From: Blastomussa wellsi | Taxonomy: Eukaryota; Cnidaria; Anthozoa; Scleractinia; Plerogyridae | Direction: 5' to 3' | Assembly (NCBI GenBank): GCA_947652115.1 | Contig: OX393562.1 | Coordinates: 34,675,329-34,739,328 of the forward strand | Length of the DNA stretch: 64,000 bases | In this document: one piece after another, positions 1 to 23,435 of the stretch | Position numbering within the stretch: position 1 is the first letter of the stretch | Layout of the letters: every line of letters begins with the position of its first letter | Position numbers and translations under genes: made by a program | Notes under the pieces: model-generated | The model's input: only the letters and a program-made list of their open reading frames with translations | What the model was told of the DNA's origin: nothing | Databases searched by the model: none

Positions 1-12463
<12,463 letters not shown>

Positions 12464-12599
12464 CTACCAATCCAGAACTCCTTTCCCTAACTACAATTGC
12501 AAGCCACCGAATACTTATATCCAAGTGCTAAGGTTTTACACAGTCTCGAATCCTTCACCTTTTCCCTTGCACAGGATCGAGTCCATTTCTTGACTGACA

Positions 12600-12720
12600 G
12601 CTGAGGTATCCCTTACGTGGGAGGTACGTGCAGCAGCAGCCAATCACTGATCACTTTGCGTGACGTCAACATGCTATTGACAGTCGGTTGATTGCTGCAG
12701 AACCAATCTCAATGCATTCC
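12600..12720. promoter_or_regulatory. Candidate SMAD2/3 promoter elements (CRE, CCAAT)
   Basis: About 200 bp upstream of the SMAD2/3 start codon lie a perfect palindromic CRE, TGACGTCA, at 12661..12668 and a CCAAT box near 12640. A TTATATAA stretch near 12863..12870 could act as a TATA box in either orientation. No transcription start can be placed from the sequence alone. Confidence 0.4.
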
Positions 12721-13744
12721 CAGAAGTCCTTTTGGTCGTTTAGCTCCGCTGGCGTAAAAAATCGCGCAGGCTTTGAGATCGGATTGAGTGTTCTTTATCT
12801 GACTCAGCGGAATTCGTCTCCCATTTGCTTTAATTCTTCGGTTTACTTTCGTTCCTTAGTTCTTATATAAGGACGATTTCATTTTAGCAGTGTGTTGTCT
12901 TACCTACCCCTCCCCTAGGAAAATAACGGATGGATCGAAGAACGTGTCTTGAATGTAATTAATTTACGTACAACACTAAAAATATTTTGGGTGGACACTC
13001 ATCGACCAAGTAACAGAGCATTGCCGCTTTGTATTGTATTGATTGAAAATTGTCAATGGATATTTTTCTCAAAGAAAACTTCTACAAGGAGTGAAATAGA
13101 ATCTCAAATTAAAATTATTTGCGAAATTATTTCCATTTTTATCTCCAAGTGCAGAAGAAAGACGAATGTGAAATGGATCACTTCCTGCGCGCTTTTCAAA
13201 GCTGTGAAAAAACACCGAATATGGTCAGTCAATAAAAATAGTCAACGGTATGGTAAACGGGAACATGAGTACCAGAGAGAGCTTACAGGGACAGTCTCAT
13301 CTTGATCTATAATATGCGTTTTACTATTTTATATTTTTTTATTAGTGGGATGATCTCACAAACGGCTGAAAATACAAAGTTAGGGCCTCCCACTGAATAT
13401 AGTAGAAAGGTCCCCGACTAATACGTAACACTTTTATGGACTTATGGGGGCTCCGCCTTTTTCACGAAAAGGGTACCTTTGTACATGAAAGGGTATAAAC
13501 AATAGATTCGGTAAAAGAAACACTGCCCCATCTTACAGCGTTGTATAGACTCTTCATAAATGGCTGCCAATTTTAAATTCTTTCGTATTTATTTAAAGTA
13601 GCCTCTCTAACCTCGTTGTTGAGTTGGTAAATCAAAATAATTTTTACTTACTTTCTAATTCCCAAACGAATGAAAATTATTTACAAGTTAAATATCCTCA
13701 AAACAGGCTCAACAAACTGTTATGATGGGTGCGTCGTATGTGGA
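12721..13744. other. Intergenic, nothing recognised
   Basis: Upstream flank of SMAD2/3. Several short open frames exist but none has a recognisable domain, good codon bias or splice context. Composition is AT rich. Confidence 0.5.
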
Positions 13745-13752
13745 CCCAACAC

Positions 13753-14476
13753 TTAAGGGACTGTGCAATAATTATCAGGAGGGAGGACAGAAAAACGAGA
13801 AGAGGACAGAATGTAAACTCACAGCCTTAGGGAGGGGGGTAACATGTAAATTTCTGGGAAAGTTGAAAAACAGACTTAAAGATTCAAATACCAAAGACAT
13901 TTCACTAAAACTTATACTCATTACTTTCCGGACTGATTTGATATCAATAAAACACGGCTCATATGGCATAAAAATAAAATAAAACTAACAGTTATTAGTA
14001 ACTTAAAACGGTACGGAACTCTAAAAAGGTGTGCCAGGAATTAATGGTTGACGAGAATGCCTGTAAAACATCAGGAATTCTTCGCTATGAACGTTACACA
14101 CAAATATGAGAGCTTCTGAAAGATATACTCTGCCAAACATTGACTGAAATGAGGATCAAGTCAGCTCGCTGACGGCACACAAGTTAAGATTGTACCTGAA
14201 CTAAGTAACACAATTTACAGGTCAGTGGAAGGAAAGCAAAGTTAGTTCCTCGTGTTCTACGTTACGTTCGTGCTGGTCAACAATTACTAGAACCCTAAGA
14301 TAATGACGCAACCAGTCACTCTCAGCTGCAATCTAGTCACTCAGAAGATCCAGACGACTCAGAAGACGCTGCACAATCAGACTCTTCAGAAATGGACGAC
14401 TTTATCGAACACAGTTACGGGGTACTCTTTGTCCCAGACACTGATGTTGAATGCGTTAAAGTACAAGGCAAGTAGA
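13753..14476 (+). pseudogene. Decayed copy of the SAP-ORF transposable element
   Basis: 13753 begins TTAAGGGACTGTGCAATAAT, the same end as the element at 54213. It is followed by the same ordered landmarks (aacgaga, cacagccttaggga, ggtaacatg). At 14338..14476 a plus frame encodes an acidic serine tail, then FIEHSYGVLFVPDTD and a stop. This is clearly homologous to [15 protein letters not shown] at the end of the 54.4-kb ORF. The middle, including any SAP helix pair, is not recognisable. The right TIR was not found. Confidence 0.7.
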
Positions 14477-14559
14477 GGATTCTGGCATATTTACCATAAT
14501 TGAAGGCGCTGGTTGGGGGGGGGGGGGGGGGGCGGTCGTCATAATTTTTGGGAAATTAG

Positions 14560-15662
14560 GAGGGGAGTCTAACGACCGAGGTACGTTCCTCCACCAGAAC
14601 GTAAACCAAGGAGGCCATAGTCTGTGACAATAGGCTTTTCGGGTCGGAATGTAAATGTGACCAAAGATTTGCAGCTCCAAGCGATAAATAGAGAAAACGT
14701 TCTTTGAGGGGCCTTGCTGGCTGGGACTTTGTCGCGCTTGATTCGACTGGGAAAATTAGCTAACTGAGCAACTGGCTTTGCTGAGGGAGAGGAACTTGTC
14801 ACAGGTTCCAAAATACCGTTTGGTATACTTCAACCGGAACGAGATCTTCACGTGTTTATTCTTCAAGGTCGTAAAACTTAAATCTCGGCAAATCGCAAAT
14901 AGTAAATATCAGTGAAATTTATTTGCTAACTTCCAACTATAAAATAAAACTTGCAAGCTGCAAAAACCGTGAATTGAACGCCTACATTAAGTTGTAAGCT
15001 TTTGTTTGTACGGGTTCCAGTTTTAAGGCAAATCTCTAAAAGCGTAAAAGTCCAATTTTAACAACTTACGAATAACAATTTCCTCTGATAAAATTATTTC
15101 CTTGAACAATCAGAACAATGACAAATTTCCTGTGACAAGTTTTTGGGATCATAGCCCAGATCCTTCAAAGCAGCCTTAAATATTTCCCTACAACGGGTGT
15201 AGGAACAGCCATTCCTTAGAGCTCGAGTATACCCTGACTTCTTCTTCATTAATGACCTGAACAAGGGCACCTGACTTGATAGGTTTATTTTGATTGCCTC
15301 GATATACCTACACAGCACCGCCACCAGACAATAATTATCCCCTAACTTAAACATAGTCTCCCTCCCTATACACATCGTAAAAGGATAGGTGGTTGGGCAG
15401 AATGTCATCTTATTCATTTAAACGAAAAAATCCAGCAAGGCCTGAAGAGGTTATTACCGCAATGCATAAATCTTTCAGCGATGCCCCTTAACGAAGCCAA
15501 CAACAACGGATCTCTTCTTGCCAACAGGAAGGCCCCTAGATCTCTTGGATTAGGGCCGTCATCAGGCGTGAAAGAATGCAGCCATCTTAGCGCAGCATGA
15601 ACCAACACCATCGAAGCTGTGGACCTAAACTGCTGATCCAAGTCAAATAAATAGGCGACCAC
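14560..15662 (-). pseudogene. Tyrosine-recombinase transposon remnant, interrupted
   Basis: On the minus strand, 15662 downward reads YLFDLDQQFRSTASMVLVHA and then WLHSFTPDDGPNP, an N-terminal core-binding type region. After a stop it continues FRSLMKKKSGYTRALRNGCS and YTRCREIFKAALKDLGYDPK. The next conserved block, DYGLLGLRSGGGT (usually GLHSLRSGGAT, with a catalytic Arg), appears only at 14630..14590. About 500 bp therefore lie inside the domain. The nonamer TTGTCACAG flanks that insertion at 15138..15130 and 14630..14622. Frameshifts and the missing His/Tyr end mark it as dead. DIRS/Ngaro versus other YR families is not resolved. Confidence 0.6.
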
Positions 15663-15689
15663 GGGAGCAGGAAAAGGTATCCAAACAGA

Positions 15690-16980
15690 AATCTGACTAC
15701 TTCTACATACACCAAACAGAGAACTTTTTATCTCATTAGTGTCTTTTTTCGTATAATAGAAGCAGCCCTGGAGTTTAACAAACGACCAAATAAATAATTC
15801 AGTACAATCCGGCTTAAAGGAGCTGCGTCAGGATATTTCCTGTTACTTTTTTGCGACGAACAAATTCCCCTGACAATGTAGCAAACCTAAAAATAATAGT
15901 TTACTATGGAAGAAAACAACAAAAAAGTGATACTAAACCAAAAAGGAACAAGGATGGTTTAGGATGGGGAAGATTGAGACGGATTACAAATGACGATTTT
16001 GCAAAATTTAGGCTGAATTTTTCCGAAGGCACAAGCCGTGACGTAGCTCCTTTAGAACAGGCGGGAGTAACATCAAAGCTCTACTTGCAAATACGACCGC
16101 AAGGTTTCATAACAAAGGGAAAAAGAAGACAAAACTTGATGTAATGTACAAGCCGTGAACCGGAAGTGCATGTACTGTATACTAAACGGATGTAATAAGT
16201 GTATTTGACGCTAAGGATCTTGGGAATTCGGGTCTCCCCAATATCATGGTCGTGCATGTGTTCGCTGTTGTAAAGTTAAATCTTTGAGTTATCATATACA
16301 TCGATTCACTTTGTTGACCGAAAACATCACACTTGAGTCAAACGACCTAACAATAAAATGACTAAACTTGAAATGAACTGGGGCACAGCCTACCGACCAC
16401 CCTTAATAATTACTGATCCCTATAAAATCCTATTGTTCTCTCTCTGCATTAAATCAACGATTGTAGTCTTTAAGATCACAAAACAACTGTCTGAGGCGGT
16501 CCTTTTTGTCAGCAGGGAAATTATCAGGGGTAATATAATTAAACGTGCTAAATAAGCATGCTGCAATATCAAAAATATTGCAGTGTGCAGGCTGCAATAT
16601 TAAAAATATCGCAGCATGTTTCAGGAAATTTAATGTATAAAGTGCACAAAAACTGATAGCTTAACACATTGTCAACAGTACCGTCTTCGTTTAACTCTAG
16701 TTCATTGCAACTTAATTTAATCGACAAAAACTTTCAAACACTGAAAATAAATGACATCACGGAGACTAAAACTATGGAGCATTGTATTAAGAAGTATTAT
16801 ATTCATCACTTTATTTATAGGAAATAACAATTCTAGTGGAATTAGTGCTAACAACTATCGACTGATTACTACCCTCTTGATTACATTTTTCTGGGCTTAC
16901 TGCTTTAACCTCTTGTGCAGTGTAATTTTCCCCAGCACCGTTTCGTTCTTTTTTCTCTACATCAATTTCGGCCTTTTTTG
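15690..16980. other. Intergenic, no gene recognised; small nested hairpin
   Basis: Contains a nested inverted repeat at 16556..16622 built from GCTGCAATAT and ATATTGCAG blocks. The open frames at 15851, 16358 and 16751 show no family motif and are not called. Confidence 0.5.
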
Positions 16981-16987
16981 AAAGAGA

Positions 16988-17985
16988 ACCCTACAAAATT
17001 TCGCTTGCTTTCCTTTTGAGTGCCGACGAGGTACATTTATATGCTCTGACACCATCGGAAGACCAATGACCAGTGGTTTCTTGGATAATTTGTTCTGGAA
17101 CACCACCATCATACAATCGTGTAGCACAAGAACGCCTAAGAGAGTTATTAGTGTAGTGCCCATCGAACTGCGCTTTTTTCATAATTTTCTTTACCACATT
17201 TCCTAAAGTTTCTCTCCCTGCTGCCTTTTTGTAGTACCATATTTCCCCATTTGGCTTTGGCAAAGTGCGCAAAAAAATGCGTTGTCGCTAACTTCATTTG
17301 GCAAGTGAGACAAGTGTTTTTTATACAGCTCAACCGGGCATCGCTCAACATTTGTCAAATTCTTACATGCCCGAACAACTTTCCTTTTGATACGCAAATG
17401 ACTTAATCCTCCATTATTTGTCTTACTGATATCCTCGGTATACTGCAAAAATTCACGCCCCAATTCGTCACACTGTAGAGACAACTGTGAATTTCTTAGT
17501 CTCAAGTTTCTGTGTTCTTGCCCAGCCCTCAGAGCAAACTGAACGCGTAAAACCCAAACCAACGTATCGCGAAGCAATTCTGCATTTTCACTACCTAGAA
17601 AACCATGTTCCCACAAATAGTTTTCTTGTTCCTGTGTTATCAAATTTGCCTGGTTAACATCTACTCCTATACCTTGCTGTGGTCTTTCTTTCATTACAAA
17701 GTTTAAAGCCGAATTCAGATTTCGAAATGTACAGCCTTTCTTGTCGATTCAAGTTATATTTCGCTTACATTGCACACGTAAATACATTTGAATGCTACTC
17801 AATTTCACATAGAGTCTTTCCAGGAAACTCTTGGCCATCTTCCTTTCTCACTTCTGCAACAAAAACAGCCAATATAAAGTCCAACATCTCGTCTATATCT
17901 TCCTGAATTACAGTCTCGCCACTGTAATCCTCTGCTTCTTCCACTCCTCGAAGACTTTCAAAACCCACGCCCATTTCCGACAAAA
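16988..17985 (-). pseudogene. Crypton-type (DUF3504-like) tyrosine recombinase pseudogene
   Basis: Three minus-strand frames chain together. The first, from 17983, contains EVRKEDGQEFPGKTLCEIE. The second contains VLRVQFALRAGQEHRNLRL, the RAG.EH..LR motif of Crypton-derived domains also seen in ZMYM and QRICH1 proteins. The third contains NNSLRRSCATRLYDGGVPEQ and TTGHWSSDGVRAYK, giving the Arg, His and Tyr catalytic positions. The second and third frames overlap around 17203..17272, and a further shift lies near 17800, so at least two frameshifts break it. No element ends were identified. Confidence 0.75.
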
Positions 17986-18328
17986 GGGGAAGAAGAGAAG
18001 GTTTCAGAAAATACTTTTGGGGGGTTTATTTTTAAAGCTTCGCCACGAAAACGTGTTAGCGTGAGGTCGTGAATTGTTCACATTCCCTGTTCACTGGTAA
18101 CTCATTTGATTTCTGGTTTGCAATTGACTCTAGTGAGACCTCCGCTAAATCCTTTGATACTTTTGCTACTTGAGTTTGCGGAAAGACCCGTTTCGAAATA
18201 TACGCTCATTACCCATGTAATCTTTTGAGTGGCTCTACCGCGAACGGTTTGTGGGTCTGTATGTTTGAGCGTAGAAAAGATGACACCACTCGACATATCC
18301 GCCATCGACTTACCTCGTCGAAAAGGGG

Positions 18329-18702
18329 GCGACTATATCACGGGCGATGAGCCGGGATGTTCATCGGTGGACACCTGACGATGAGTTATACCACATCGTA
18401 TAATAGCACGCAGCGCTATTGTTTTAGGGCTAGGGTCCATTATTACTGTTGTTTGTTTATCATTTTTTCACCCGAAGTGCTTATTAGGCTAACCGGAGTG
18501 AAATGGAGGCTATCAAGAGGGGGTGGTGCGCAACTCTTTAAGGGGTCTCACAGTTCTGGCTGAAAAAATGATAAACAAACAACAGTAATAATGGACCCTA
18601 GCCCTAAAACAATAGCGCTTCGTGCTATTATACGATGTGGTATAACTCATCGTCAGGTGTCCACCGATGAACATCCTGGCTCATCGCCCGTGATATAGTC
18701 GC
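18329..18702. mobile_element. Foldback element, 142-bp inverted arms
   Basis: Arms 18329..18470 and 18561..18702 are reverse complements with very few mismatches, separated by a 90-bp spacer. Both arms contain TATACCACATCGTATAATAG or its complement. No open frame of note. The near-identity of the arms suggests a recent insertion or arm conversion. A diverged relative lies at 30590..30830. Confidence 0.9.
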
Positions 18703-19079
18703 ACCCCGTCGAAAAAAGAAGGTTGCGCCTGTATTACGTGTCTGCGGTATTCCCCATTGCACGTTACTGAGCTTTGTGGAGAAATACGAGGGTAAACCAT
18801 ATTAAAAGTCGGCGGCCCGACTAAATAGCAAGAAACAACCAATCACAACTATCCAATTAACGCCGTCTGACACCTAACAAAGGAAAAATCAGTGAGGAAT
18901 GTTAGGCTAAAATGCCAGCGGAAAATACATTTAAAGAGGGTTCACAAGCTCCAAGAGGCAAGTCGAGAGAAGTCCCAGACTCCCAGCGTCAGAAACCATA
19001 AGTAGATTTATTAAAATCATTCGCAGCTTGCAGCATAAACACTTTATGTGCACTCGCTGGATGCTAATGGCGACTTCCT

Positions 19080-20290
19080 GAGTAGATAAGCTGCAAAAAC
19101 TTCGTAACACGATTTTGAAGAAGAGCAGCTGTATGTACCGTCTGGACACCTTTCTTGATGCCGATGGAATCCTGCGAGTTGGTGGTCGCAGAAGAGCCAA
19201 CATGCCAGAAAGCGTCAAGCTCCCAGTCATATTGCCAAAAAGATCTGAGTTGATAATACAAGATTGCCACCATGCCATAAAACATCAGGGCAGTGGGATG
19301 ACCCATATTGAGCTAGGCCAGCGTGGATATTGGGTGGTTGGTGGTACGTCCGCAGTCGGACGTTTCGTCTCAAAGCGTACCATTTGCAGAAGATTTAGAG
19401 CACCCCCATACGTTCAGAAGAATCGAACAGAGCGGTGGATTTATTTTTTTCCCTTCTTTATAAAGGAGGGTCGTAAAGACGTTGAGTGGTATTGGGTGTT
19501 TTTCACCTGCATGTCTTCACGCGCAGTACACGTGAGACTGACTCCTACATAAACGCATTACGCCGTTTCCTAGCTGAACGTGGCCCCGTTCGCCAAATCA
19601 TATCCGCTGACCGTGGCACGAACTTCGTCGGCGCCAAACAGGAACTAGCACTGAGATGCCTTAAGTGAGATGGATCATGGAAAAGCCAAGAGTCATTTAT
19701 TAAAGGAGAATTGCGACTGGATCGACTTGGAAATGAATGTTTCTGCAGCCAGCCTTATGGGCGGAAGTTAGGAGCGGCAGATACGGACTGTGAGAAATGT
19801 TCTCCCAGTATTGCTTCAAGGATCTGGACCCCAGTTAAATGATGAAAGCTTTCGCACACTTATGAACAAAGTTCAGAACATCGTGAATTCAAGACCACTC
19901 ACACTAAACAACACGATGACTCCAGGCGCCCCAGAGCCACTAACGCCTAATTATCTTCTCACAATGAAGGTCAAAGTTCTAATTTCTCCTCCTGGTGTGT
20001 TCTTAAGAGAAGATCTCTACTTAAAGAAAAGATGGTAAATAGTACAGCATCTCGCCAATGAATTTTGGAATAGATGGATAAGGGAATTTTCTACACACGC
20101 TGCAAATGCGCTAGAAGTGGGTCAAACTAACCTCGCTATTGGAGACAGTTGTGGAAGGATGATCACCTCCGAAGGAATGATTAGAAGCTAGCTCGAGTTG
20201 AGCAGTCCCTCCCTAGCGATGATGGTTTCGTTCGAAAGGTGACCCTAGCTATAGGAACACATCTGGACATCTGGACAATCATGGAAGAAG
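19080..20290 (+). pseudogene. BEL/Pao LTR-retrotransposon integrase fossil
   Basis: Frames at 19080..19552, 19486..19668 and 19790..20038 give, in order, a BEL/Pao integrase. The N-terminal segment reads LDTFLDADGILRVGG. A zinc-binding region follows (HHAIKHQG...TICRR, one Cys missing). The core contains FIKEG..DVEWYWVFFTC and RGTNFVGA, and the C-terminal region contains NSRPLT...EPLTPNYLL. It is broken by frameshifts near 19500, stops near 19667 and 19770, and loss of at least one catalytic acidic position. No LTRs, protease or reverse transcriptase were found nearby. It is an inactive fragment. Confidence 0.85.
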
Positions 20291-20450
20291 GACGAAAGAC
20301 CCCAAGATCACAAGCTTAGCGAACTTAGTGAACTATCAAGGACTTATACCATGATATCATCCTATCTGACCGGAATTGATTGTTTTCTTTATTTATGGGA
20401 CTTTCTGTATGTTTGAACACAGGTAACAAAGGCATAATATAAGAGTTTGT

Positions 20451-20794
20451 ATAAGAGTTCGTATGGATTTATAATTTAGCGGAAAATATACCTTTTTCCC
20501 TTTGAAAAACTGCAATAAAGTTTAAAACCTTACCTGGAGTCCATTTTTAGCCTTTCTAGAGCTTTTGAAAGCCATACGCGCGATTTTCATTTCAACGGTC
20601 TTTTCGCACACTTTTAGTATGTGAATTCGAAGAGACCGAAAAGTACGTGGAAAGACCGTTGAAATGAAAATCGCGCGTATGGCTTTCAAAGGCTGTAGAA
20701 AGGCTAAAAATGGACTCCAGGTAAGGTTTGAAACTTTATTGCAGCTTTTCAAAGGGAAAAAGATTATAAATTATAAATCCATACAAACTCTTAT
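20451..20794. mobile_element. Second foldback element, about 150-bp arms
   Basis: Left arm 20451..20603 and right arm 20651..20794 are inverted copies sharing GCCATACGCGCGATTTTCAT and its complement, with a spacer of about 47 bp. The arm ends carry ATGGATTTATAATTTA. Short frames on both strands across it are mirror images of each other and not genes. It lies just beyond the BEL/Pao fossil. Confidence 0.85.
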
Positions 20795-21129
20795 AGTACG
20801 CTTTGGTCAGGGGAGCCATGCCACAAGAGACTCTTGGGAAATTTCCCATGATGCTCAGCGCTAATTTAGTAGAAAACACGCGCGTGTGCATGCGATCGTA
20901 AGTAGTGGGAGTTATCTGACCTTATCTCGCTAGTTTCGCAGAAATGAAGCATTTTGTTTAGATTGTTAAGATTTAATCAACTCCATTACCCTCGTCGCTG
21001 GACAAAGGTAATTTGTAGTTTGATTTTCTTTGAATTATTTTGCTTTTCATAGGATGTTCTTGTATTTTGTCGCGTACGGTTCAAGCTTCTCATCGAATGG
21101 GCTATGCCATTTAAAATCCGCAACCAACC

Positions 21130-21420
21130 CTGTTGAGGACAGGCCTTTCAGTCTAACCCCTACTGAAGAAATCCCTTGGAAACGTCCTCACCCCTAAATA
21201 AATCCATTAAAATTGTCTTAACCCATAAAGAAATCTGTTAAAATGTGCTGACCCCTAAGGAAGTCGAAACGTGTTTCTCCCTGACGAATTCCAAAGGATT
21301 TCTGGGTTTTACCCCTGACCAATTCCAAAAATTTTTGCCAATCCCCCTAAGAATTCCTCTTTATTCCAGCCTGACTCCTTGAGAAATACGCAATTTTTCT
21401 CGTCTTTCCCAAAACAATTC
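21130..21420. repeat. Degenerate ~31-bp minisatellite (ACCCCTAA..AAATCC)
   Basis: About eight successive 29-33 bp units, most starting ACCCCTAA or ACCCCTGA followed by GAAATCC or GAATTCC and an AT-rich tail. Units are strongly diverged, which implies an old array. No coding sense was recognised. Confidence 0.6.
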
Positions 21421-21972
21421 CACTGTTCCTCAACGGGGAGGGTTCAAAAAATAAATGCAATAGCCCAATTTTGCCGTATACATCTTTGCCTTTTAGTTTT
21501 ACGGTTCTGCCTGTATCAAGCTGAGGTCGAGGAGAAATTAAAGAATCAGTAATTAACTCTGCCAGCTTATGACTGTGGTTTACTCTAACTCGGATTTCGG
21601 AACTATTTATCAACCGAAAAGTCGCCGATATAAACATTCATTTGCAGACAGCTTTTCTCGGCGGAGTGGAACCAAGGGCTACGGTATCCCATTCTTGGCG
21701 ACAAAAAAAGTTACCTTAAAAACTCAGGTTCCTTTGACTACAAAGCCAAAACCATTGACTTGAAAATGCCCAAAATTTTCCGTTATAGTGGCCCGCATCA
21801 TCCGAACTTTGTTGTGTTTTTAATTGGTTAACATTGTTCCGAGTGGCCCCGTTCAAGTAGTTGCACTGAAACAAATAAGATTTGCGCGATTCAGTACAGC
21901 ACATCTGACCGAACGTTGCACAGGCGTGGGAGGCCCGTCTTTTGCTGATCGGTCTTTCTGTATAAACAAAGA

Positions 21973-22146
<174 letters not shown>

Positions 22147-23164
22147 CACGTGAGGATCGCCTGATCTGAGCCCCACGCAGCATATATATTTTGTTGTATG
22201 TTTTACTTTCTTCACGTGAATTTTATGAGCTGATTAGCTTTGTGTTTAGAGGGAATCAAACTAATTAGACCAGACAAGGGGAAACACTTCTTCCGTCGAC
22301 TTATATGACTCATCTTACACTTAACCAAAAAAGTTAGACGCGGCCTTTTTACTATATTTGACCGCAGTTCGTGTGATACAATTACGATAATCAACGATAA
22401 GTCATCAGGGTAATTGGCTACATGGAACACATCTTTGCAAAGGGCGAAAATCCCATTTTCAAGGTAATGACATTATTTTTCACCACTACTGATAAAATGT
22501 CGTGTTTGTTCTTGGAAATGAAGCCACTGGCAGATTCATGGAAGAAAACAGTAGAAATTAATATTTGGATTAGATGGTGGCATTCTATTTAAAGTGGCGT
22601 GCGATGGCCGAGAGTTTTCACTGAATTAATAAGATGTCGGTGAAAAAAATTGTTTGTGGGTTTTAGGATTTTGGTACAGTCGTAAGGAATAATAGGTAAA
22701 CGAACTTAGATTAATCTTGTTAGGTTTTTCTTGTCCGTGACTTGCGCGTCAATATTGTACCCATCAATCACAACTTGAAATGGATTTTATTTTTCGAGAA
22801 TTTGGCATTAAACTAAATTCTTCTTTTTCCTGTAAATGAAAAAAAGGAATGGGCTCTGAAAATTGGGTCGGTGAAATAGTGAGTGAGTGAGTTTTCGATC
22901 AGAAGTGGAATCTTGATTAAACATCAAACATCTGTTCTGCCCACAGCACTGTTTTAAAAAGACACCACATGGTCTTTACAAAATATCCCAAATCCACAAA
23001 GGAACCAGACATCTTTCGAACAAACAAAGTGCAATGAGCTCATTGTAAATTCGATCTTTTGAGGGAATCAAGAGTGATTTCCGTCCATCATAATCCTGAC
23101 CAATCACTTGACAGGACAGCTTATTGAAATTGTTATTTGTGTAACACCACATCCAGACAACTAT

Positions 23165-23330
23165 AGACGCACCACAGTGTCTAGACACGCATGTGACAGC
23201 AATTCAGCCAATAACATTGTTTTCATTCTGCTGGCAAGTCGGCGCTGAGTTACGTTGTGTGCAATGGTTTGTGCGACGAATTAGTTGCTGTGAAATCTGC
23301 CAGCTCCTTACATGCTGTCTAGACAGACGA
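23165..23330 (+). promoter_or_regulatory. Smad-responsive promoter/5' region with two palindromic SBEs
   Basis: Two perfect GTCTAGAC Smad-binding palindromes lie at 23179..23186 and 23317..23324, each inside a 12-bp palindrome (GTGTCTAGACAC and CTGTCTAGACAG). The second is followed directly by another AGAC half-site. They are 257 and 119 bp upstream of the inhibitory Smad start codon. A CATGTGAC E-box abuts the first, and a CCAAT lies near 23207. Vertebrate SMAD7 promoters carry the same GTCTAGAC element, so direct feedback control is likely. Confidence 0.75.
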
Positions 23331-23435
23331 GTTTACGACGTGATCAAGGAACTTGGAACCTTCCTTCGCTTTATATGCCACGCACATCTCTCAAATCGGC
23401 TGGATGTGATCGCTAAGACCAAATGTGTAGCTTAT

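Noticed and set aside
23193..23435. N-terminal extension of the inhibitory Smad frame
   Set aside because: It begins at GTG rather than ATG, overlaps the Smad-site promoter, and shows no similarity; the ATG at 23436 matches the conserved SMAD6/7 start.
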